Assembly: GCF_003201655.1 (NCBI RefSeq)
Contig: NZ_QJJU01000011.1
Coordinates: 124,001-188,000, forward strand
Origin: Mycolicibacterium moriokaense
GTDB lineage: Bacteria > Actinomycetota > Actinomycetes > Mycobacteriales > Mycobacteriaceae
Length of the DNA: 64,000 nt
Reading direction: 5' to 3'
This document shows positions 50,610 to 58,921 of the stretch, piece after piece. The notes under the pieces are model-generated. The model saw only the letters and a list, made by a program, of their open reading frames with translations, made no database searches and was not told the origin of the DNA. The stretch's first letter is position 1; each line of letters opens with the position of its first letter. The position numbers and the translations under genes are program-made.

Positions 50610-51397
50610 TGCCAGTTCGGGGCGCGCTTTTCCATGAACGCCTTCGGCCCTTCCTGCGCGTCCTCGGTGCGCACGACGCGCTCGCGGAACGTCTCGGCAA
50701 GGATCTCCGCGTCGTGAAGCGGCAGGTCCAGTGTTTTGTGGATGGCCAACCGCGTACCCCGCACGGCCAGTGGCGCATTCGTGTTCACGATGTCGGCGAT
50801 CTCGTGCGCGCGTTGCAGGAGATTGTCGTGTTCGACGACCTCGCTGATCATGCCGAGTTCGTAGGCGCGTTGCGCGCTCATCCGTTCGTGCTTGCCCATC
50901 AGGGCCATGCGCAGCGCGATATTGCGGGGCAGCACCCTGGCCAGCCGAACCATCTCACGGCCGGCCACCAAACCGATGCTGACGTGCGGGTCGAAGAACG
51001 TCGCCTTGTCCGAGGCGATGGCGATGTCGCCGGTGGTGATCCAGTCCAGTCCTGCGCCGCAGCACAATCCATTGATGGCGGTCAGCACCGGCTTGGCCAT
51101 CCTGCGGAACGGCGGGGTGCCCTCCTGCGGTGCCTCCCACTGGTCGTAGGTGGACAGGTACGGCCGCTCGTAGATCACCCGGCCGTCCTCTGGAATCTCA
51201 CCGACGTCGGCGCCGGTGCAGAACGCGCGGCCGGTGCCGGTGACGATGAGGATCCAGATGTTGTCGTCGGTTTCGGCCTCGTCGTACGCCGAGCGCAATT
51301 CGCTGATCATGTCCGGGTTGAGCGCGTTGAGCGCGTCGGGCCGGTTCAGCGTGATCGTGGCCTTGTGTTCGTCAACCTCGTACTTGATGTACTTCAT
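50600..51397 (-). CDS. Enoyl-CoA hydratase/isomerase family protein (second crotonase)
   Basis: A 265-residue crotonase: TITLNRPDALNALNPDMI, FCTGADVGEIPEDGRVI and AINGLCCGAGLDWITTGDIAIA, with ATFFDPHVSIGLVAGREM after it. The same H-V-S-x-G-L-V region recurs in the third crotonase, so the two are probably duplicates. The start is 3 bases after the first crotonase stop. Confidence 0.82.
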   Translation of the reverse strand: MKYIKYEVDEHKATITLNRPDALNALNPDMISELRSAYDEAETDDNIWILIVTGTGRAFCTGADVGEIPEDGRVIYERPYLSTYDQWEAPQEGTPPFRRMAKPVLTAINGLCCGAGLDWITTGDIAIASDKATFFDPHVSIGLVAGREMVRLARVLPRNIALRMALMGKHERMSAQRAYELGMISEVVEHDNLLQRAHEIADIVNTNAPLAVRGTRLAIHKTLDLPLHDAEILAETFRERVVRTEDAQEGPKAFMEKRAPNWQCR

Positions 51398-51400
51398 TGG

Positions 51401-52222
51401 TCACCTTCCACCGAATTCCGGTGCGCGTTTTTCACGGAATGCTGCCAGACCCTCTTTGAAATCAGTTGTCCGGCAGGATAACTCCAGGTTGAACAGCTCT
51501 TGCGTCATGGCCTGATCCAGGGTGGCATGCTGATTGTGATTGATGGCCTGCTTTGCGAGCCCGATTGCGACCGTCGGCCCCGACGCGAGCCGCGTGAGCA
51601 GTTGCTCGGTGACGTCGTCGAGTTCGGCCGAGCTCACGCAGCGGTGAATCAGTCCCCAGTCCGCAGCGTCGCTTCCACCCACCTTCTCGCCGAGCAACAG
51701 CATCTCCTTGGCTCGTGCCAACCCGACGAGCCGGGGTAGCAGCCATGTCGAACCGGAATCCGGCGAGAAGCCGCGACCGACGAATGCCTCCCAGAACACG
51801 GCGTCGTCGGCGGCCACCGTGAAGTCAGCGGCAAGTGCCAGGTTGCAGCCAAGGCCGACGGCCCAGCCCCGCACACTGCAGACCACGGGCAACTGGATGG
51901 AATGGACCAGCTCGATCACCCGATTGGCGGTATGTGGAATGCGCCGCACCAGGTCGCCGGTGCGCGGCCGTTGGCCGGAGCTGTTGGTTGAAACCCAGTC
52001 CGCGCCTGCGCAGAAATCGGCTCCAGCACCGCGGATATAGATGGCCCGAAGCGAATCGTCGGTCGCCGCGTCGGTCAGTAGATCGACGAACGTTTCGATC
52101 ATCGAATGGCTCAGCGCATTGCGCCTCGACGGGCGATCAAGCGTGATCCGCAGGACATCGCCGTCCCGCGATGCCGTCACCGAGCCGTCGGCCTCGACGT
52201 CAGTCACCGTTGAATCCGCCAA
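51401..52222 (-). CDS. Enoyl-CoA hydratase/isomerase family protein (first crotonase)
   Basis: A protein of up to 273 residues with TTG as the outermost start; GTG at 52207 (five codons in) is an alternative. Crotonase motifs: ITLDRPSRRNALSHSM, FCAGADWVSTNSSG and SVRGWAVGLGCNLALAADF, then GRGFSPDSGSTWLLPRLVG. It is the promoter-proximal gene of the six-gene crotonase/ligase operon and faces the hotdog-GntR unit across an 87-base divergent region with the TACAGTA element. Confidence 0.82.
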   Translation of the reverse strand: MADSTVTDVEADGSVTASRDGDVLRITLDRPSRRNALSHSMIETFVDLLTDAATDDSLRAIYIRGAGADFCAGADWVSTNSSGQRPRTGDLVRRIPHTANRVIELVHSIQLPVVCSVRGWAVGLGCNLALAADFTVAADDAVFWEAFVGRGFSPDSGSTWLLPRLVGLARAKEMLLLGEKVGGSDAADWGLIHRCVSSAELDDVTEQLLTRLASGPTVAIGLAKQAINHNQHATLDQAMTQELFNLELSCRTTDFKEGLAAFREKRAPEFGGR

Positions 52223-52243
52223 TCCCTAGCTATACGGTTAGCC

Positions 52244-52271
52244 ATACAGTATTGCTATCCTGTACAAGTTA
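52244..52271. promoter_or_regulatory. TACAGTA regulon site A (divergent promoter)
   Basis: ATAC-A-GTAT (52244-52252) is a 9-base palindrome, followed by TGCTA and TGTACAAGTTA. The same blocks in the same order precede the thiolase at 54700. It sits between the crotonase/ligase operon and the hotdog-GntR unit. Confidence 0.55.
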
Positions 52272-52309
52272 GCAAGGAAAGCGCGCCAACGGAACATGGA
52301 AGAGGACCC

Positions 52310-52960
52310 ATGACGGAAGGCACACCGCGATACGGCGAGCGGCCACTGGCGCAGACTGTCGCCGCCGCGGCCGCACTGCGGCGCCTTACCGGGATACTCC
52401 TGTCTTTGGAGCATGAGCATCCGACCGTGGACGTCATGCTCGCGCAATTCGCGGATTGGGAGCGGGAGTTGGCGACGGCTGTCCCGCCGGACCTGACGCC
52501 CCGGATCGGGGACGGAGGCGAGGAGCAGCGCCTGTATCTGGACCACGCATTCGACGTCGGTGCGTACAACCCGTGCTTTCCCGAGTACACCTTCGACCAT
52601 CTCGACGGCGAGACCGCGTCCGGCCGCGTCACGTTCCCGCTTGTCTACGAGGGCCCGCCGGGACTGGTGAACGGCGGCTTTCTCGCCGTCTTCTTCGACT
52701 GCATCGCCCAACACCAGAGCTGCGCCGCGCAGCGGACGGGCAAGACCCGAGCGCTCACTGTGACGTTCCGTCGGCCGACACCGGTCCTGACCGAACTCCA
52801 CTTCGACATCCAGCGGTCCGAAGACGATGGCAAAGTCACGTCGACGGCGCGGTTGCTGCTGGACGACGAGGTGCTCTGCATCGGTGAGTTCAATACGGCT
52901 GCGACGTCCCCCGACAAACTGACCGGTTACCAATTCGGCAAGCGGCGGGTGAAGAACTAG
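52310..52960 (+). CDS. Hotdog-fold thioesterase-like protein (PaaI-like)
   Basis: A 216-residue protein. The C-terminal half (about 95-205) looks like a PaaI/4HBT hotdog: YEGPPGLVNGGFLAVFFDCIA, LTVTFRRPTPVLTEL and ARLLLDDEVLCIGEF. The N-terminal 90 residues are helical and of unknown role. It may hydrolyse a blocked CoA ester to recycle CoA. It shares one base (TAGTG) with the GntR gene. Confidence 0.65.
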   Translation: MTEGTPRYGERPLAQTVAAAAALRRLTGILLSLEHEHPTVDVMLAQFADWERELATAVPPDLTPRIGDGGEEQRLYLDHAFDVGAYNPCFPEYTFDHLDGETASGRVTFPLVYEGPPGLVNGGFLAVFFDCIAQHQSCAAQRTGKTRALTVTFRRPTPVLTELHFDIQRSEDDGKVTSTARLLLDDEVLCIGEFNTAATSPDKLTGYQFGKRRVKN

Positions 52961-53751
52961 TGGTCGTGCAACGCATCCGTCAACCGCGGGTCGCCGAGAT
53001 CGTGGCCTCCCGGCTGCGGGAGGACATCTTGTCCGGCCGGCTGAAGGAAGGCGACGTGCTGCCGTCCCAGGAGAGCCTGTTTTCCGAGTTCGGCGTGAGC
53101 CCACCGGCGCTGCGCGAGGCGATCCACATTCTGGAGGCGGACGGGCTGATCTCGGTGCGCCGCGGAAACATGGGCGGATCGGTGGTCCATCTACCATCCG
53201 CCGACCGGACCGCCCACATGATCAGCATGGTGTTGCAGTCGCGGTCCGCGACACCTGCGGACGTGAGTGGTGCGCTGCTGCACCTGGAGCCGATCTGCGC
53301 GGGGATGTGCGCCGCGCGCGACGACCGAATGACCGAAGTCGTGCCCTACCTCGAGGCCGAAATCGAGCTTCAGACCGAACAATTCGAAGACTTGTCGCGG
53401 TATGTGCCCAACGCACGGAGGTTTCACGAAGCGCTGGTATCCCGATGTGGCAACGAGCCGATGATATTGCTGATCGGCTCGCTCGAGCTGATCTGGTCGG
53501 CGCACGAATCCTCGGTGTGGAGTGACGAAAACAACTCAGCCGACCCTCTGAACCGCAAGACCATGCGTGCCGCGCTGCGTGATCACCAGCGGCTGCTGGA
53601 CGCCATTCGTGATGGCGATTCCAGCCGGGCGGTGCGGCTAGCGCAAGACCACCTCGCTGCCGCCCGGCGCAACACCCTCGCCGTTGGCAATGACAAAACC
53701 ATTGAAGCCAAACTTATTTCGAGCACCAACCATCAGGAGTCCGTGAGATGA
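52960..53751 (+). CDS. GntR-family (FadR-type, FCD) regulator
   Basis: A 263-residue GntR regulator: IVASRLREDILSGRLKEGD and LPSQESLFSEFGVSPPALRE form the winged helix, ILEADGLISVRRGNMGGSVV the wing, and an FCD domain follows (RFHEALVSRCGN). GTG start overlaps the hotdog stop; the stop overlaps the next crotonase by ATGA. It is a candidate regulator of its own operon and the divergent crotonase/ligase operon. Confidence 0.85.
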   Translation: MVVQRIRQPRVAEIVASRLREDILSGRLKEGDVLPSQESLFSEFGVSPPALREAIHILEADGLISVRRGNMGGSVVHLPSADRTAHMISMVLQSRSATPADVSGALLHLEPICAGMCAARDDRMTEVVPYLEAEIELQTEQFEDLSRYVPNARRFHEALVSRCGNEPMILLIGSLELIWSAHESSVWSDENNSADPLNRKTMRAALRDHQRLLDAIRDGDSSRAVRLAQDHLAAARRNTLAVGNDKTIEAKLISSTNHQESVR

Positions 53752-54620
53752 CCAGTGCCGACGATCGCGTGCTCTTCGATGTCGATTCCGAGAAGCGGAT
53801 CGCAACCATCACGTTGAACAACCCAGGCCAACGCAATTCGTACGACGCGGCGATGCGCGACACCGTCGCGCGGTATCTGGACCGCGTCGCCGAAGACGAC
53901 GACATCACCGTGGTGCTGCTGCGCGGTGCTGAGGGCGTCTTCTCCACTGGTGCAGATATGAACAACGCCTACGGCTGGTATGGCGAGCGCGACGAGAAGC
54001 TGACGAAGAGCAGGCCCAGTCAGCGGCGGCGTCTGACCGTGGACCGCAAGTCGTTCGGCTTCTACCACAACCTCATGGGCTTTCCGAAGGTCACGGTGGG
54101 GGAGATCAGCGGCTACGCACTCGGCGGCGGGTTCGAGATGGCGTTGATGACCGACATCTCGGTGATCGGGCGCGACACCAGAATCGGCATGCCGGCCACG
54201 CGGTTCCTCGGACCCGCGCTTGGCAGTCTGCACATGTTCTTCCACCGGCTCGGGCCGGTGCTGGCGCGCAGACTGTTGTTGACCGGCGACATCATCGAGG
54301 CCGGAACCATCGAACATCTCGGTGTCTTCACCGACACCTGCGATCCTGCCTCCGTCCCGGCTAGGGCCAGGTATTGGGCGGAGAAGGCCGCGAAGATGCC
54401 TGCCGACGGGGTCGTCATCGCCAAGGAGGCGTTCCGTCTCGTCGAGCAGAGCCAGGCGTATCAGGGCGAGGAAGTGGCTAGCTATTTGTTCCACGCGTAC
54501 GGGACAAACCTGCAGTTCGCGCCGGGTGAGTTCAACTTCGTCAAGACACGGGCGCAACACGGAACGAAAGAGGCGTTCCGGCTGCGCGACGAGCACTTCT
54601 ACGTGCCAGAGCCGGAGTGA
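53748..54620 (+). CDS. Enoyl-CoA hydratase/isomerase family protein
   Basis: A 290-residue crotonase: ATITLNNPGQRNSYDAAM, FSTGADMNNAYGWYGE, ISGYALGGGFEMALMTDI and RFLGPALGSLHMFFHRLG. It is longer than usual, with an Arg-rich insert (RPSQRRRLTVDRKS) between the first and second oxyanion segments. It ends the hotdog-GntR-crotonase operon. Confidence 0.82.
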   Translation: MTSADDRVLFDVDSEKRIATITLNNPGQRNSYDAAMRDTVARYLDRVAEDDDITVVLLRGAEGVFSTGADMNNAYGWYGERDEKLTKSRPSQRRRLTVDRKSFGFYHNLMGFPKVTVGEISGYALGGGFEMALMTDISVIGRDTRIGMPATRFLGPALGSLHMFFHRLGPVLARRLLLTGDIIEAGTIEHLGVFTDTCDPASVPARARYWAEKAAKMPADGVVIAKEAFRLVEQSQAYQGEEVASYLFHAYGTNLQFAPGEFNFVKTRAQHGTKEAFRLRDEHFYVPEPE

Positions 54621-54642
54621 CGCCGGTCACCTACTGACAGCA

Positions 54643-54671
54643 ATACAGTATCTGCTACTTTTGTAAAGTTA
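54643..54671 (+). promoter_or_regulatory. TACAGTA regulon site B (thiolase promoter)
   Basis: ATAC-A-GTAT (54643-54651), then TGCTA and TGTAAAGTTA, in the 79-base gap before the thiolase. The arrangement is the same as site A at 52244, with a spacing two bases longer. Part could be a -10 box. Confidence 0.55.
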
Positions 54672-54699
54672 CCTAAGCCGAAAACCGAGGTCGAAAACT

Positions 54700-55875
54700 A
54701 TGCCAACACCCGTCATCGTCGGTGCCGCCCGGACAGCCATCGGCCGGTCGTTCAAGGGGACGCTGGTCAACACCCCGCCCGAGACGCTCATCACCACGGT
54801 GCTGCCCGAGGTCGTCCGCCGGTCCGGCGTAGATCCCGCAGACATCGACGACATCATCTTCGCCGAATCTCATTACGGTGGTGGGGATCTCGCGAGGTAT
54901 GCCGCTGACGCCACGGGGTTGGATCACGTCCCCGGTCAGTCTGTGAACCGGCATTGCGCGGGCTCACTGACCGCGATCGGAAATGCTTCCGCGCAGATCG
55001 GCTCCGGCATGGAGCGGGTGCTGATCGCCGGTGGTGTGCAGTCGCTGTCGATGACGCCGCTGACCAACCAGCGCATTCCGGGGCCTGAATTGAAGTTCGA
55101 GGAGCGGTGGATGCCGCCGACGCACGTCGAGACGCCAGACGCGCCTACCAAGGACATGTCGATCACGGTCGGCTGGAACACCGCGCAGTCGGTGGGCATC
55201 ACGCGCGAGGAGATGGACGCGTGGGCGGCGCGTTCGCATCAGCGGGCCATCGCCGCGATGGACGCAGGCAAGTTCCTCGACGAGATCATCCCGATGAAGA
55301 TTCAGCAGTTCGACGGTTCGGTGGTCGACTTCAGCGTCGACGAGCACCCACGCCGCGACACCACCGTTGAGAAGCTGGCCGGGCTCAAGGTTCTGCACCC
55401 CGAGATCGAGGGCTTCTCGATCACCGCGGGCAACAGCAGCGGCACCAACGACGCCGCCGCGGGAGTCGCCCTTGTTGAGCGTGATTACGCCGATGCCAAC
55501 AAGCTCTCCGTGATGGCCACCGTGAAGGCTTGGGGCGCGGCGGGTGTCCCAGCGCGCGACTGCGGGCTGGGTGCGGTGAAGGTGATCGGTAAGGTGCTCG
55601 ACCGTGCCGGATTGAAGCCGTCTGACGTCACGCTGTGGGAGATCAACGAGGCGTTCGCGTCGGTGCCCATTGCAGCGTGCCGCGAGTACGGGATCGACGA
55701 GGAACTGGTGAACTTCTCCGGAAGTGGTTGCAGTCTGGGCCATCCCATTGCCGCGTCCGGTGCGCGGATGGTGACTACGCTCATCTACGAGCTGCAGCGG
55801 CGTGGCGGAGGCATCGGCGTCGCGGCCATGTGTGCGGGCGGCGGCCAGGGCGGCGCGGTCGTCATCGAGGTCTAG
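54700..55875 (+). CDS. Thiolase (acetyl-CoA acyltransferase)
   Basis: A 391-residue thiolase with nucleophile C86 in SVNRHCAGSLTAIG, NEAFASVPIAACREYG, GCSLGHPIAASGARM and MCAGGGQGGA, so all catalytic residues are present. It is transcribed alone from a TACAGTA-type promoter and ends at a strong hairpin. It would give the thiolysis step to the surrounding crotonase and dehydrogenase genes. Confidence 0.92.
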   Translation: MPTPVIVGAARTAIGRSFKGTLVNTPPETLITTVLPEVVRRSGVDPADIDDIIFAESHYGGGDLARYAADATGLDHVPGQSVNRHCAGSLTAIGNASAQIGSGMERVLIAGGVQSLSMTPLTNQRIPGPELKFEERWMPPTHVETPDAPTKDMSITVGWNTAQSVGITREEMDAWAARSHQRAIAAMDAGKFLDEIIPMKIQQFDGSVVDFSVDEHPRRDTTVEKLAGLKVLHPEIEGFSITAGNSSGTNDAAAGVALVERDYADANKLSVMATVKAWGAAGVPARDCGLGAVKVIGKVLDRAGLKPSDVTLWEINEAFASVPIAACREYGIDEELVNFSGSGCSLGHPIAASGARMVTTLIYELQRRGGGIGVAAMCAGGGQGGAVVIEV

Positions 55876-55904
55876 TTCTCAGCGCCAGAGACTGTATTGC
55901 AAAT

Positions 55905-55951
55905 TGCCCACGTACTGAGCGACAAACTCGATGTCGCTCGCTACGTGGGCA
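55905..55951. terminator. Strong bidirectional hairpin terminator
   Basis: Twenty-base arms TGCCCACGTACTGAGCGACA (55905-55924) and TGTCGCTCGCTACGTGGGCA (55932-55951) pair with two adjacent mismatches around a 7-base loop, followed by GTTTCTT. It lies between the converging thiolase and TetR genes. Confidence 0.8.
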
Positions 55952-56009
55952 GTTTCTTGTATCCACCTGGCGAGCGCAGCGCTTAGCCCACCCCGACTGT
56001 GAAACCAAG

Positions 56010-56789
56010 TTAGCGGGCGGGGGCCTTGCTGCGCGTGCGCGGGCCCGACGCCTTGGTCGCCTTGCGTGCGGCCTTGGCCGGACTCTTGCCACTGTCGTCG
56101 ATCAACCGGCTCGCGTGGTCCAGGATGCACTCGAGGCCGAACTCGAAATTCTTGTCGTCCGCGGCACCGATGTGGTGTCCCTTCGCCGTGACTTGGGCCA
56201 GCAGCGGCGTGCTTTCGGGGTCGATCGTCATCGTTTCCTCGATGTCGCTCGGTCCCTCGTCGGCAGCGCGGTTCTTGTCCCGCAACCGCTGCAGCACCAC
56301 CGATCCGCGCACGTGGACCGACACCGCGGAATAGGTGTCGAAGGCGTCGTCAGCGGACAGGCCTGCCTCCACCAGGCTTGCGATCGCCTTCTCGACTTCC
56401 TGGACGCCGAGCTTGGCCGCCCGCGGGCTGAGCGCCGACCGAATGAGAATCAGGTCGCACAGAATCGGGCTGCCCATGAACGTCTTTCGCATCGTGCGTG
56501 CGTGATCACCCAACGTCTCGCGCCAGTCCCTGGCTTCGACGTAGGGCGTGGCGAAGACATACTGGCGCAGCGCGCGGTCGGTCATCGCGTTGAGCAGATC
56601 GTCCTTCTTGCGGAAGTACCAGTAGATGCTCGTGACTCCGACGCCGAGGTGCTTTCCGAGCAGCGGCATGCTCAGGTTGTCGATGCCGACGTCTTCGGCA
56701 AGCTCGAATGCGCCCTTGATGATGTCGTCGGGATTGATGGACCCGCGCTCGCGTCGCTGACGCTTCTCAGCGGTTGCTTGCTTGGCCAC
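56010..56789 (-). CDS. TetR-family regulator with basic C-terminal tail
   Basis: A 259-residue TetR protein. GTG 56789 is preceded by GGAGG with suitable spacing; TTG and ATG codons a few positions upstream overlap that site. The helix-turn-helix is LSMPLLGKHLGVGVTSIYWYFRKK, and the C-terminus ends in a Lys/Arg/Ala-rich tail of about 25 residues resembling histone-like tails. It diverges from the SDR-DapA-crotonase operon; TACTGTA elements lie in the shared region, so it is my first choice as the TACAGTA regulon repressor. Confidence 0.85.
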   Translation of the reverse strand: MAKQATAEKRQRRERGSINPDDIIKGAFELAEDVGIDNLSMPLLGKHLGVGVTSIYWYFRKKDDLLNAMTDRALRQYVFATPYVEARDWRETLGDHARTMRKTFMGSPILCDLILIRSALSPRAAKLGVQEVEKAIASLVEAGLSADDAFDTYSAVSVHVRGSVVLQRLRDKNRAADEGPSDIEETMTIDPESTPLLAQVTAKGHHIGAADDKNFEFGLECILDHASRLIDDSGKSPAKAARKATKASGPRTRSKAPAR

Positions 56790-56881
56790 GAAGGGCACCT
56801 CCATCAAAGTTTGGCGGACTTGAATCTACCGGCAGCTACCGTCTGAACTGCGTCTTCGCATGCGTGTCGCTGCCCGGCCGT

Positions 56882-56955
56882 TACTGTCAACCTTACCGGG
56901 AACCATCCAGTCGATGGCGCCCTGCACCTTCTCACTCTTCTACTGTAAGACCTAT
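56882..56955. promoter_or_regulatory. TACAGTA regulon site D, with a second weaker half-site
   Basis: On the minus strand 56955-56941 reads ATAGGT-CT-TACAGTA, near-identical to ATAGGT-A-TACAGTA at 58864-58876. A weaker TACTGT-CAAC-CTTAC lies at 56882-56896, nearer the TetR gene. The region is the divergent promoter of TetR and the SDR operon. Confidence 0.5.
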
Positions 56956-57004
56956 AGTAAGGTTTTCTAGCGAAATCAGGCGAGAGTGAAGGGCCAAGGG
57001 TGTC

Positions 57005-57802
57005 GTGGATCTCGGGCTGAAGGACGCCACTGCCGTCATCGTCGGCGGCGGCCGCGGCATGGGATTGGCCGCCGCACGGTGCTTCGCTGACGACGGTGCG
57101 CGGGTGGCACTCGTCGGCCGCACAGCCGACGTCCTCGATGAGGCTGCCAAGGATCTGACTGATCGCGGCTGTCCCGATGCGCTCGGGTTGGTGGCTGACA
57201 CCTCGGACACAGCGGCTGTGCAACGCGTGTTCGACGAAATCGGCGGACGGTGGAACGGTGAGCTCAACGTGCTCGTCAACGCGGTTGGCCCGGGGTCGCT
57301 TGGAGCGTTCGACGACCTCACCGACGAGCAGTGGCGCGAGGCCTTCGACGACGGCGTGATGGGCATGGTGCGCTGCGTGCGTTCGGCGCTTCCGCTGCTG
57401 CGTAAGGCGCAGTGGGCGCGCATCGTCAACTTCTCTGCACACTCCACGCAGCGGCAGAGCGTCATGCTGCCCGCCTATACGGCCGCCAAGGCGGCTGTCA
57501 CCAGCATTTCCAAGAACCTGTCGCTGCTGCTCGCACCTGACGAGATCCTCGTCAATGTGGTCTCACCGGGCAGCATCGCGTCGGAGGCACTGGTCGGCTG
57601 GGCGGCGTCGGTCGGTGTCGATGGCGGCGACCCCTACGCGTTGATGGCCGCCATCGACAAGCACTTCGGGCATCCTGCGCACATGCCCCGCGCGGGCCTG
57701 CCCGACGAAATCGGCCCCGTTGTCGCGTTTCTCGCGTCGCGGCGCAATTCGTACATGACCGGCGCCAACATCAACGTTGACGGCGGTAGTGACTTCACCT
57801 GA
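57005..57802 (+). CDS. Short-chain dehydrogenase/reductase
   Basis: A 265-residue SDR: VIVGGGRGMGLAAARCF cofactor loop (G-G-G-R-G-M-G in place of TGxxxGxG), VNAVGPGSLGAF where NNAG is usual, NFSAHSTQRQS, and Y-T-A-A-K. GTG start. First gene of the seven-gene operon running to the right edge; likely oxidises a hydroxyacyl-CoA or alcohol intermediate. Confidence 0.85.
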   Translation: MDLGLKDATAVIVGGGRGMGLAAARCFADDGARVALVGRTADVLDEAAKDLTDRGCPDALGLVADTSDTAAVQRVFDEIGGRWNGELNVLVNAVGPGSLGAFDDLTDEQWREAFDDGVMGMVRCVRSALPLLRKAQWARIVNFSAHSTQRQSVMLPAYTAAKAAVTSISKNLSLLLAPDEILVNVVSPGSIASEALVGWAASVGVDGGDPYALMAAIDKHFGHPAHMPRAGLPDEIGPVVAFLASRRNSYMTGANINVDGGSDFT

Positions 57803-57812
57803 GGAGTGAATT

Positions 57813-58820
57813 ATGGCGACTGCCAAGGAAGCTCGCGCGTGGGCACGCTCAACGCTGCGCGGAATCGGCAACAGCCTCTACACGCCTTTCTGCGGTGACG
57901 ACGGCGACGACATCGATTGGGACGCATACCGCACGCTGGTGCGTTACTGCGTCAGGGAGTTGCGTCATCCGATGCTGTGGTGCACCAGCGGCATCGCGGA
58001 ATTTTGGTCGCTGACGCTCGAGGAGCGAAAGCGATTGTTGGAGGTCGCGATTGAGGAAGCGCGTGCGGCGAACCCGGACGTTGTCGTGCAGGCGTGTACC
58101 GCCGCGACGGCGGCCAAGGACTCTGTGGAGTTGACTCAGCACGCCCAGCAGGCTGGCGCGGACATCGTCTACATCCAGACGCCGATGATGGAGGCGCACG
58201 GTGGCGAGGGGGTGCTGAAATTCTTCCAATACATCGCCGACCGCACCGACATTGCGCTTGGCATGTTCAACTCGCCGTCGTCGGGATACGTGTTGACGCC
58301 CGCCGAGAGTGCACGCATCTACGAAGAGATCCCGGCGGTCTGCGCCACCAAAGAAGGGGCGTTCCGACCTGCCAGCAGCCGGATGCTGCACGAGCTTGCT
58401 CCCGACCTCACGATCTGGGAGTGCGATACAACCGTCTACCGCGCCGGCTGGTTGCGGGCAGGGATCGTCGGACCTGCCCAGCTCGGCACCGCCGGCTATC
58501 TGTACGAAACCCCGCAGCAGCCAATACTTTCCGAGTACTGGGACCTGATTTGGAACGACAAGCTGATCGAGGCGATGGACTATGCCGAGAAGTCCGGCCT
58601 TGACCAGTTCGGCGTTGACATGCGCTCGTGGTTCACCTGCTATCCGGGGCGATCCGACTACTTCACGCACTGGGGTGGCGCATTCAAATATGCGGCGTCT
58701 CTGCTCGGCCTGCCGATCGGGGACTACCCGCATTCGCGTCCCCCGCAGGCGGAACTGCCCGACGAGGGGCGTGCGCAGATCCGCACTGCCTATCAGCGCT
58801 TCGGATTGATAGCGCAATAG
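57813..58820 (+). CDS. Dihydrodipicolinate synthase (DapA)-family aldolase/lyase
   Basis: A 335-residue TIM-barrel protein of the DHDPS/NAL family, which forms a Schiff base with a keto acid. K180 in VCATKEGAF is the expected Schiff-base Lys and CTSGIAEFWSLTLEER matches the T-T-G-E region. The catalytic Tyr seen in L-Y-N-x-P is replaced (M-F-N-S-P, F152). GAGGAG precedes the ATG. In a CoA-ester operon a lysine-biosynthesis role is unlikely; a retro-aldol or hydratase-aldolase step on a degradation intermediate is more plausible. Confidence 0.8.
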   Translation: MATAKEARAWARSTLRGIGNSLYTPFCGDDGDDIDWDAYRTLVRYCVRELRHPMLWCTSGIAEFWSLTLEERKRLLEVAIEEARAANPDVVVQACTAATAAKDSVELTQHAQQAGADIVYIQTPMMEAHGGEGVLKFFQYIADRTDIALGMFNSPSSGYVLTPAESARIYEEIPAVCATKEGAFRPASSRMLHELAPDLTIWECDTTVYRAGWLRAGIVGPAQLGTAGYLYETPQQPILSEYWDLIWNDKLIEAMDYAEKSGLDQFGVDMRSWFTCYPGRSDYFTHWGGAFKYAASLLGLPIGDYPHSRPPQAELPDEGRAQIRTAYQRFGLIAQ

Positions 58821-58863
58821 CGTCGCCGTGGAGCCTCCGGCCGATTGCGGAAGGCGCTACCGA

Positions 58864-58884
58864 TAGGTATACAGTATAGGAATA
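58864..58884 (+). promoter_or_regulatory. TACAGTA regulon site C
   Basis: TATAC-A-GTATA (58868-58878) is an 11-base perfect palindrome flanked by ATAGG on both sides, in the 101-base gap before the crotonase at 58922. It shares its core with sites A, B and D. Confidence 0.55.
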
Positions 58885-58921
58885 CATCGAGCTTGAGGCC
58901 ACGACTCAGGAGGTCCGCCGG

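Noticed and set aside
57813..58820. Lysine-biosynthesis dapA
   Set aside because: The catalytic Tyr is replaced, the protein is longer than usual DapA, and the gene lies in a CoA-ester degradation operon.
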